A stretch of DNA of 22,773 nucleotides from a virus. The position numbers were made by a program, and so were the translations under genes. Positions 1 to 4,232 of this stretch are shown here, in pieces. The stretch covers positions 1 to 22,773 of the IMG/VR virus record IMGVR_UViG_3300042294_001856; one strand, given 5' to 3'. Positions within the stretch are counted from its first letter, which is position 1; each line of letters opens with the position of its first letter. The notes beneath the pieces were generated by a model that saw only the letters and a program-made list of their open reading frames with translations, had not been told where the DNA came from and did not search any database.

Positions 1-119
1 CGCGTCCCGTCGACGTAGTGAATGGTAGCGAGGCCGCTCATGGGCGCGGTCCGGGCGGCCGCGTGAGCCCGTACAGAAGGCTCAGAAAGGTACTCAGTAA
101 AGAGATCATTGTTCATCAT
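1..119 (-). CDS. Partial hypothetical protein, runs off left edge
   Basis: The frame opens with two adjacent ATG codons and stays open to the window edge, giving 39 residues that begin MMNNDLFTEYLSEP. The visible part is soluble and mixed in charge, with no recognisable domain. A purine-rich GGAAACAGG lies just before the start. It overlaps the end of the preceding membrane peptide gene by 14 bases, as expected in a tightly packed early operon. A competing reading is a 23-residue hydrophobic peptide starting ten bases later, ATGA-coupled to the same upstream gene; I prefer the longer open frame because it has ordinary protein composition. Function unknown. Confidence 0.45.
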   Translation of the reverse strand, partial: MMNNDLFTEYLSEPSVRAHAAARTAPMSGLATIHYVDGT

Positions 120-219
120 CCTGTTTCCGTTCGCGGGTAACGGCCGCCGTGAGGGCGGCCGCGCCGAGTATGACCGCTGGCGCGATCACGAATATTAAGA
201 TTGCAACGTGTTCAATCAT
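106..219 (-). CDS. 37-residue single-pass membrane peptide
   Basis: A 37-codon gene encoding one strongly hydrophobic helix (about residues 4-28, starting IEHVAILIFVIAPAVILG) and a charged tail ending RERKQDDEQ, a layout typical of a single-pass inner-membrane peptide with its polar C-terminus in the cytoplasm. Its ATG overlaps the stop of the preceding gene (ATGATTGA) and its stop overlaps the next gene, so translation is probably coupled. Phage early operons often carry such peptides for host-membrane interference or superinfection exclusion, but nothing here identifies a specific role. The clean hydrophobic segment and its exact fit between neighbours are the support. Confidence 0.55.
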   Translation of the reverse strand: MIEHVAILIFVIAPAVILGAAALTAAVTRERKQDDEQ

Positions 220-412
220 TCACGTACTCATTTTCAGCGTCTTTGTAGCCGTCTTTGTAACCTTCGTTATACGCGTGTTCATCGCAGTCGAGCGGGCGGC
301 CGTCGAGGAACCCCTCGACCGTGTCGCGCAGGCTCGCGTTCATGGTCGCGTCCAGTGTCGCCACCGGGCGGCCGTCGAGATAGAGCGTGTCGCCGGTTAT
401 CGTAAAGCGCAT
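212..412 (-). CDS. Small acidic phage protein, unknown
   Basis: This 66-residue acidic protein has a good ribosome site (GGAGG, about seven bases before ATG) embedded in the end of the upstream gene, which stops two bases before this start. The sequence contains LDGRP twice (near residues 12 and 36), visible at DNA level as a repeated GGGCGGCCGTCGA, and a C-terminal stretch AYNEGYKDGYKDAENEY with a repeated GYKD. No known domain is recognised. The compact length, codon bias and operon position make it a real early gene of unknown function. Confidence 0.7.
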   Translation of the reverse strand: MRFTITGDTLYLDGRPVATLDATMNASLRDTVEGFLDGRPLDCDEHAYNEGYKDGYKDAENEYVND

Positions 413-414
413 GA

Positions 415-720
415 TCAGTCCTCCCCATGAAGCCAGCAGGCGTCCAAGATAAGCTGGCTGTGAAACGTATCGGCGTAAAGCGCTTCCGCTATCGCCTCGC
501 CTAGTGGTGTGTTGGGCGCGTAGCGGTGGATCTTGCCTTGAGTGTCGCGCGCGTGCGCGCTTTCGACGTACCAGCCGGCGCCGTCGGCGTCGATCTCGAT
601 ATCGACGTCACCCTCGAACGTGAGACCGGGGTAGCCGAAGGCGGTTAAGTCCACCCCGCCCTCGACGTTGTAAACGTGTGCGCCCATAGTCTTTTCGCGC
701 GCGTCGGGATCGTATGCCAT
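415..720 (-). CDS. Hypothetical early protein
   Basis: A 101-residue acidic protein starting MAYDPDAREKTMGAHVYNVE, with a central beta-prone, aspartate-rich region (FEGDVDIEIDADGAGWYVE, about residues 35-53) and a helical C-terminal third. No cysteine cluster, membrane segment or nucleotide-binding motif is visible. A GGGG run lies before the start. It sits between two other small unknown genes, 47 bases after the upstream gene and two bases before the next, in one leftward transcription unit. The function is not recognised; the acidic composition would be compatible with a host-protein inhibitor, but that is only a guess. Confidence 0.7.
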   Translation of the reverse strand: MAYDPDAREKTMGAHVYNVEGGVDLTAFGYPGLTFEGDVDIEIDADGAGWYVESAHARDTQGKIHRYAPNTPLGEAIAEALYADTFHSQLILDACWLHGED

Positions 721-764
721 TGTGTGCCCCTATTGTTGTCAAAGATTAACCTGCGAGCGTGCGC

Positions 765-785
765 CCGTCAAAGATCATTTGACGG
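765..785 (-). terminator. Stop-codon hairpin, terminator-like but without U-run
   Basis: CCGTCAAA and TTTGACGG form a perfect 8 bp stem with a 5-base loop, and the stem contains the TGA stop codon of the gene at 768-998. No T-run follows on the minus strand, so it is not a canonical intrinsic terminator. It may protect the 3' end of the upstream message or attenuate read-through into the gene at 415-720. The sequence GTCAAAGAT also occurs 28 bases away at 739-747. Confidence 0.35.
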
Positions 786-998
786 CCAGCGCGCGTTGTG
801 AAGCCCGTCAATCCAAGCGTGAACCGTCGCGCGCAAGCGCTCCAAGCGCTTGGGATCTTCCGGCCGTATGACGGCAAGCTCGAACGCGAACTCGTCTCCG
901 TCCGAACTGTAGATGTTGACGTCGGCGCGTTCGTCGCCAAGCCGGTGCGCGACGTAATAGGTCGTATCGCGGTATTCGCTGCGCATTGTGTCCATCAT
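768..998 (-). CDS. Hypothetical early protein
   Basis: A 76-residue protein beginning MMDTMRSEYRDTTYYVAHRL, with mixed beta and helical character and a C-terminal helix (RPEDPKRLERLRATVHAWIDGL). No family recognised. The strong GGAGG about nine bases before the first ATG supports this start. The ribosome site immediately follows the double-hairpin repeat at 1013-1064, so its translation or expression could depend on that RNA structure. It lies directly downstream of the sliding-clamp gene in the same operon. Role unknown. Confidence 0.65.
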   Translation of the reverse strand: MMDTMRSEYRDTTYYVAHRLGDERADVNIYSSDGDEFAFELAVIRPEDPKRLERLRATVHAWIDGLHNARWPSNDL

Positions 999-1012
999 GG
1001 TTCTAGCCTCCT

Positions 1013-1064
1013 CAGTGACCGCCTTACGGTCAGACGGCGCGTGCGCCGTTTCGGCTTGTCATGC
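1013..1064 (-). repeat. Double-hairpin repeat, copy A
   Basis: About 52 bp, nearly identical to the element at 1730-1783. Read on the minus strand it starts at the stop codon of the clamp gene (GCATGACAAGCCGAAACGGC), then forms a hairpin of seven base pairs (ACGGCGC with GCGCCGT, 2-base loop) and a second of six (TGACCG with CGGTCA, 5-base loop TAAGG). It ends immediately before the ribosome site of the next gene. The only difference from copy B is the loop of the GC hairpin. It is best read as a regulatory or mRNA-processing element of the operon; there is no U-run to make it a plain terminator. Confidence 0.75.
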
Positions 1065-1700
1065 TTTGGGCGCCGTCCAGGCCGGTGCGCGCGTTAGCGG
1101 CGCGGCTCGCTTGTCGCGTATGGGCATAATGACGCCGAAAGCCTCAATGGGCGCGCCAGAGCCCGCCAGCAGGTCCACCATGGCCGGATTGGGGCCATTG
1201 TGCGCCACGATGGGCCGGAAGTCCCCGCGGCCATGTAGGGCTTTGGTCGCTTCCGCGAACGTGGCCAACAACTTGAAGTCGTAATGCGCCAACTCGCCGC
1301 TTGCATCGTCGCGCGGCACGACCGCGCGCCAGTTGGGATAGGTAGCGTCGATTCCGCCTTCAGTGTATGTGACGCCGTTGTGGGCGATGCTGATCTGTAG
1401 GGCGTTGTTGCCCACGGTGGCGAGCGTCACGGTGGCGAGCTCGCTATCACGCGCGCCCACCTTGATACGCTTGACTAAGCTCAGCGGCACGATGAACGGC
1501 GCGAACGCCTCCGGCGCCCCTGTATCGTCGCGCCAGTCGTGCCGCGCCGCGATCAGGCGCGCGCCATCGGTGGCGACGAACGTGGGGCCGGCCGGCGTGT
1601 GTTCGACGCATACACCCTTAAGGTAGTAACGCGTCTCGTCAGCGCTGGCGGCAATGGCGCAGGCCTTGAGCGCGCGCAAGTCTATGGTGAACGTCGTCAT
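1059..1700 (-). CDS. Shortened DNA polymerase III beta-type sliding clamp
   Basis: This protein resembles the DnaN (beta clamp) family, which encircles DNA and tethers the replicative polymerase. The match covers clamp domain 2: RYYLKGV (24-30), FVATDGARLIAA (41-52), FIVP (69-72) and TYPNWRAVVP (120-129), corresponding to RYYLNG, VATDGHRLA and FPDYRRV(I/L)P in bacterial clamps. GVIMPIR (189-195) matches the YVVMPMR end of domain 3. At 213 residues it lacks all of domain 1 and, by this reading, the first half of domain 3 (bacterial clamps have about 370). I chose the second ATG as start because GAGGG lies five bases before it; the first ATG, 12 bases upstream, overlaps that site. It is flanked on both sides by the double-hairpin repeat. 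The family is fairly confident from motifs; ring geometry and activity are untested. Confidence 0.75.
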   Translation of the reverse strand: MTTFTIDLRALKACAIAASADETRYYLKGVCVEHTPAGPTFVATDGARLIAARHDWRDDTGAPEAFAPFIVPLSLVKRIKVGARDSELATVTLATVGNNALQISIAHNGVTYTEGGIDATYPNWRAVVPRDDASGELAHYDFKLLATFAEATKALHGRGDFRPIVAHNGPNPAMVDLLAGSGAPIEAFGVIMPIRDKRAAPLTRAPAWTAPKA

Positions 1701-1729
1701 AGTGTCCCTCATTTATTTTTGAGCCTCAT

Positions 1730-1783
1730 CAGTGACCGCCTTACGGTCAGACGGCGCCTGGGCGCCGTTTCGGCTTGTCATGC
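1730..1783 (-). repeat. Double-hairpin repeat, copy B
   Basis: Second copy of the element at 1013-1064. On the minus strand it begins with the last sense codon and TGA stop of the gene at 1778-1972, followed by an 8 bp hairpin (ACGGCGCC with GGCGCCGT, 2-base loop) and the same 6 bp hairpin (TGACCG with CGGTCA). The extra C-G pair closing the first stem replaces the shorter loop of copy A, so the stem is kept although the sequence differs. It ends about 30 bases before the clamp start codon. Confidence 0.75.
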
Positions 1784-1972
1784 GTGGCGCATTGGAAGGC
1801 GGAACGTGTTGTCGAACGAGCGAACCAGGCCGGCCTCGCGCGCAACCTTCGCCAGTGACGCGCGCATCGCGTAGCAGGCCGCCACGCGTTCGACGTCTGC
1901 GTTCTTGGCATTGCGCAAACGCTCCTCATTGGCGAGCGCAAGGCGGTTAAGCTTCTCGAGATTGACAGTCAT
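1778..1972 (-). CDS. Small helical protein, unknown
   Basis: A 64-residue, largely helical and basic protein (MTVNLEKLNRLALANEERL at the N-terminus) with heptad-like leucine and alanine spacing in its first half. A GGGGGG run about six bases before the ATG gives a strong ribosome site. No known domain. The stop codon is the first part of the double-hairpin repeat preceding the clamp gene, so the two are cotranscribed. It could be a small DNA- or protein-binding accessory, but this is not shown. Confidence 0.65.
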   Translation of the reverse strand: MTVNLEKLNRLALANEERLRNAKNADVERVAACYAMRASLAKVAREAGLVRSFDNTFRLPMRHA

Positions 1973-1986
1973 GTGTGCCCCCCTGA

Positions 1987-2076
1987 TTAGAGAATGTAGA
2001 ACGGCGCTGCGAACGCGAGCGCTGCGAGCATGGCGATGCCGATGGCGGCGGAAACTGTTTCAATCAGTTGGTTCAT
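1987..2076 (-). CDS. 29-residue membrane peptide
   Basis: A short gene with a good ribosome site (TAGGAGCC before ATG) encoding MNQLIETVSAAIGI and then an almost uninterrupted hydrophobic segment ending AAPFYIL. It is one transmembrane helix with only a short polar N-terminus. It is the first gene after the promoter at 2105-2133 and lies ten bases before the next gene. The clear start signal, fit in the operon and hydrophobic profile support a real gene. The role is unknown; it may be a membrane-directed early effector. Confidence 0.6.
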   Translation of the reverse strand: MNQLIETVSAAIGIAMLAALAFAAPFYIL

Positions 2077-2104
2077 GGTGGGCTCCTACGGTTGCGCTTT
2101 AAAA

Positions 2105-2133
2105 TGTCTAGCAGATAGCGGGGCGGCGGTCAA
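2105..2133 (-). promoter_or_regulatory. Sigma70-like promoter for the inner early genes
   Basis: On the minus strand TTGACC (2133-2128), a spacer of exactly 17 bases, and TAGACA (2110-2105) with a TG one base upstream of the -10. It has the same architecture as the promoter at 2920-2948, and the following leader is similar (CATTTTAAAGCGCAACCGTAG here; CATTTCATAGCGCCACCGTAG there). The -35 overlaps the stop codon of the gene at 2130-2876, so it would boost transcription of the membrane peptide, small protein and clamp. Confidence 0.55.
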
Positions 2134-2876
2134 GCCGCCACCGCCGCATGCTTGCGCCCCGCGCCGTGGGCCGGAATGGCGATAGACTTGGCCGCCACAC
2201 TGGCGCCGCCGCACAAGCCGCACGTGGTGCACGTGGCGCGGCGGCCGGCTTCTTTGGACGCCGGGCAGAGAATTTCCTTACCTTGCACGATATCGCTCAC
2301 GTTGGCGATAACGCGGAACGTGCGGCGGCCGGCCGCCCATGCAGCGCGCGCGTCCGTCTCATTGTCGGCGCTTTGCATCATGCGCGAGGCGTCGAACGCC
2401 GCGCCGGCTTGGCGCGCCTGGTGAGAGTAGGCGGTATGCCCGGCCGCATCGCGTAGCAGTGCATCCCACACGTAAGCCGGAACGGCCGCCGGATCGCCGT
2501 AGGTACCGAGACGGACCATTGCGCCAGCGCCAATGGACGCAATTGCGTCCGCGTCCGCGGCGGTAGGATACACTCCGCGCAACATGGCGCGGTAGGCAAT
2601 GAGAACGCCCTGGCCGAGTAGCACGTAGCACGAGCGATTCTCGGCTTGTTTCTTGGCCGGGTCTGTTGTGGGCGTGCCGCGATGTGGGCATGCGCCGCAG
2701 ATCGAGAAGTCGGCGCCGGTCTTGTTCGCTTCGCGAGGATCCATGTCCGCGCGCAAAATGTAGGTCTGGACCATGCGGCCGGTTTTCGTGTTGCGCGCCG
2801 AGTCAATGGCGATAACGACAATCGGCGCGCCATCGATCAGTGACGGACCGCGATAGATGATGGCTGATTTGGTCAT
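2130..2876 (-). CDS. Cysteine-rich conserved phage protein (DUF7227-like)
   Basis: A 248-residue protein that I recognise as the kind found in many phages and plasmids and annotated as a domain of unknown function (DUF7227 from memory). Hallmarks are IDGAPIVVIA (14-23), TGRMVQTYILR (32-42), KTGADFSICGACPHR (52-66), a later CYV (83-85), TYGDPAAVP (125-133), and the C-terminal CPAS with CTTCGLCGG (204-224). Cys60, Cys63, Cys83, Cys204, Cys216, Cys219 and Cys222 could hold zinc or an iron-sulfur cluster. It is the first gene of the leftward operon, behind the promoter at 2920-2948. No catalytic reaction can be assigned. The Cys spacing also resembles nucleic-acid-binding zinc proteins, so a regulatory role is possible. 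Confidence 0.7.
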   Translation of the reverse strand: MTKSAIIYRGPSLIDGAPIVVIAIDSARNTKTGRMVQTYILRADMDPREANKTGADFSICGACPHRGTPTTDPAKKQAENRSCYVLLGQGVLIAYRAMLRGVYPTAADADAIASIGAGAMVRLGTYGDPAAVPAYVWDALLRDAAGHTAYSHQARQAGAAFDASRMMQSADNETDARAAWAAGRRTFRVIANVSDIVQGKEILCPASKEAGRRATCTTCGLCGGASVAAKSIAIPAHGAGRKHAAVAA

Positions 2877-2919
2877 TGTGCTTGTGTCCTGTGTTGCGCT
2901 CTACGGTGGCGCTATGAAA

Positions 2920-2948
2920 TGTTTAGTGCATGTTGCGCCGGTCGTCAA
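2920..2948 (-). promoter_or_regulatory. Sigma70-like promoter of the leftward early operon
   Basis: On the minus strand TTGACG (2948-2943), a 17-base spacer, and TAAACA (2925-2920). The -35 touches the end of the first inverted-repeat arm (from 2948), so a protein bound there would compete with RNA polymerase. Spacing and hexamers match the promoter at 2105-2133. It would give a leader of about 40 bases before the ATG at 2876, with a weak AGGA ribosome site. Confidence 0.6.
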
Positions 2949-3054
2949 TGGGCAGTTTAGGCAATCAGAAAATAATTGCCTAAAGTGCCCATAATCTGAC
3001 GCGCCAGCGTTGGGCACTTTGGGCAGTCGTTCGGCGGTTGCCTAAAGTGCCCAT
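2948..3054. repeat. First pair of 17-11-17 inverted-repeat sites
   Basis: The first site has arms ATGGGCAGTTTAGGCAA (2948-2964) and TTGCCTAAAGTGCCCAT (2976-2992), one mismatch, 11-base spacer. The second has TTGGGCACTTTGGGCAG (3010-3026) and TTGCCTAAAGTGCCCAT (3038-3054), three mismatches, 11-base spacer. Each arm itself contains two GGGCA-like half sites nine bases apart. The sites start 62 bases apart. Position against the early promoter suggests operators; iterons for a replication initiator are the alternative. Confidence 0.8.
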
Positions 3055-3151
3055 ATGAGGTGAAGCCTGGGCGGCATGGGTGCTTTTTGGCGGATTGGAC
3101 TGCCCATAGCTAAGCGCCTGATTTCGCCGGGTTTTGAGAGATTTATCGGCT

Positions 3152-3267
3152 ATATTGTCATCTAATGTATATTTTAGAAGTCTAAAAAATATATAGTATA
3201 GCTAGAGCTGACGCGCTGGCGCGCGCAATCCGTCGCGCTGGCGCGACTCTCGCGGCGATGACAATAT
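3152..3267. other. AT-rich island with palindromes, candidate origin
   Basis: A perfect 11 bp inverted repeat (ATATTGTCATC at 3152-3162, GATGACAATAT at 3257-3267) encloses an AT-rich stretch (about 3161-3208) and two GC-rich CGCGCTGGCGCG palindromes (3212-3223 and 3234-3245; the second extends to GTCGCGCTGGCGCGAC). The AT stretch includes a small hairpin, TTTTAGA with TCTAAAA. Easily melted DNA flanked by iterated protein sites is typical of a replication origin; the same layout could be a promoter/operator region or part of a packaging site. Confidence 0.4.
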
Positions 3268-3366
3268 GACCCAACGGCACCCCAAATCGCCCTTTTTTCC
3301 CGCGTTTTCAGTCACTTAACCATGGGTCATTTGGATGACCCAAGAATGACCCAAGAATGACCCATG
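3266..3366. repeat. ATGACCCA site cluster with 11 bp period
   Basis: ATGACCCA occurs at 3266, then in a tight run at 3335, 3346 and 3357 with exactly 11-base spacing (unit ATGACCCAAGA), immediately preceded by the inverse ATGGGTCATTTGG at 3322-3334. An 11-base period places the sites on nearly the same face of the helix. The sequence is a variant of the larger inverted-repeat arms; the arm at 3550-3566 joins both variants (CTGCCCAAATGACCCAT). Confidence 0.75.
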
Positions 3367-3450
3367 TAAGCAATATCAATGACTTACGCGCGCGCAGCTT
3401 TGTCACGCGACTTGCCTATTTCACGCAATCGCTTTGTACAATATGCTTTT

Positions 3451-3566
3451 CTGGGCAGTTTGGGCAGTTTGGGCAGTCAAAAAACAGATTGCCCATACTG
3501 CCCATCCGTTGCTGGCGATTCATGGGCAGTTTAGGCAACGGAAAACAGACTGCCCAAATGACCCAT
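3451..3566. repeat. Second pair of inverted-repeat sites
   Basis: The first site has a left arm in two registers, three GGGCAGT units nine bases apart (3453, 3462, 3471), best arm 3460-3476, and a right arm TTGCCCATACTGCCCAT (3489-3505) after 12 bases. The second site has ATGGGCAGTTTAGGCAA (3522-3538) and CTGCCCAAATGACCCAT (3550-3566) with an 11-base spacer. The sites start 62 bases apart, as in the first pair. Spacers are alike (TCAAAAAACAGA, CGGAAAACAGA). The arm at 3522 is identical to that at 2948. Confidence 0.8.
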
Positions 3567-3623
3567 GGTTGCCGGCCGCCTAGCGCGCACCTAGGAACGC
3601 CCGCCCACGCCCGCACGCGCGAA

Positions 3624-3640
3624 GGGAGGGGGGGGGAGGG
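3624..3640 (+). other. G-run with G-quadruplex potential
   Basis: GGG-A-G9-A-GGG on the plus strand contains enough G-tracts to fold as an intramolecular quadruplex. It lies between the second inverted-repeat pair and the terminase gene. It could influence transcription or DNA melting, or simply be a low-complexity slip run; its exact length is also vulnerable to sequencing error. Confidence 0.45.
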
Positions 3641-3737
3641 CCGGTGCCGACAGGTCCACGCCGACGCAGCGTCCGCAAACAAATTTTTTTGGTGACCGTT
3701 TTGTAAGCGCAAACAATTTTTTATTTTTAAAGAAATC

Positions 3738-3746
3738 TGCTACAGT
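3738..3746 (+). promoter_or_regulatory. Possible extended -10 promoter of the late operon
   Basis: TGCTACAGT fits an extended -10 element, at the end of a T- and A-rich tract (3711-3733). No good -35 is seen at the right distance (TTTTTA at 3718). If used, transcription would start at or next to the ATG at 3753, giving a leaderless message, consistent with the absence of a ribosome site there. A phage-specific activator may replace the -35. Confidence 0.35.
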
Positions 3747-3752
3747 CCCACC

Positions 3753-4232
3753 ATGGACTGGCGATCACTCCCATACGAACCACGCAAGGTACAGGCGACA
3801 GAGGCGCGTCTGGACGCTATCTACAACGCCGCGCGGTTGGGCCTCAAAGGCGACAACCTAGCGCTGGCCGCTGGCCTGCTGCCGTCTGAGTACCGGCGTC
3901 TGTGCCAGTTCGACCCGCTGGCTGAGCTGGCCGAACTAAAGGGACGCGCAGACGGCGAGATGGTGGCCTCCCGGCAGCTACACGAGGCGGCGGCGGCGGG
4001 CGACGCCAAGGCGGCGCTGGAGGTGCTCAAGCACGTCCACGGCTGGACCGCGCGCACGGCCATCGACGTCAACGTCGAGCAGACCATATCCATCAAACAC
4101 GCGCTGGAGATGGCGCAGCAACGCGTCATCGAGGGAACGCTAGCACATGCAGACCACGCAATACTCCCCGCAGGAGGAAATGGAGCTGATGTCCCGCTTG
4201 TGGACGCCAGCCCTGAAAGACGATCCGCTTAA
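3753..4232 (+). CDS. Terminase small subunit (putative)
   Basis: The small terminase recognises the phage DNA at its packaging site and presents it to the large subunit. This 159-residue protein fits by position, directly before the large subunit, and by pattern: a helix-turn-helix-like N-terminal part (about 25-55, with LALAAGLLPSEYRRL) and the helical segment AAAAGDAKAALEVLKHVHGW (79-98), which resembles oligomerisation helices of known small terminases. Its last 28 codons overlap the large-subunit gene in another frame. No ribosome site precedes the ATG, the frame contains no earlier ATG, GTG or TTG back to the stop near 3692, and the possible promoter would make the message leaderless. 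The packaging site is probably nearby, perhaps in the adjacent repeats. Confidence 0.65.
   Translation: MDWRSLPYEPRKVQATEARLDAIYNAARLGLKGDNLALAAGLLPSEYRRLCQFDPLAELAELKGRADGEMVASRQLHEAAAAGDAKAALEVLKHVHGWTARTAIDVNVEQTISIKHALEMAQQRVIEGTLAHADHAILPAGGNGADVPLVDASPERRSA

Larger units (their letters stand above)
2877..3752. other. Intergenic control region between the two operons
   Basis: About 875 bases without a believable gene, between the start of the leftward operon and the start of the rightward packaging/virion operon. Contents in order: leader and promoter of the leftward operon, two inverted repeats of the 17-11-17 type, a half site (ACTGCCCATAG, 3099-3109), an AT-rich stretch with GC palindromes, an ATGACCCA site cluster, two more 17-11/12-17 inverted repeats, a CCTAG inverted repeat near 3580, a G-run, and an AT-rich segment leading to the terminase gene. 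An open frame at 3357-3695 is an artefact of translating these repeats. Confidence 0.8.

Noticed and set aside
38-109. 23-codon hydrophobic peptide on the minus strand, ATGA-coupled to the membrane peptide
   Set aside because: Possible, but the overlapping frame that stays open to the edge has more ordinary protein composition and was preferred.
1701-1712. Upstream ATG as start of the sliding clamp
   Set aside because: The GAGGG ribosome site lies between this ATG and the next one, so the second ATG (1700) is the better start.
2948-3566. CRISPR array
   Set aside because: The repeats are inverted pairs with short A-rich spacers and irregular larger gaps; there are no uniform unique spacers and no cas genes.
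3357-3695. 112-codon plus-strand open frame in the control region
   Set aside because: It translates the iterated repeats (GQFGQFGQ) and the G-run, has no ribosome site and no protein-like composition.
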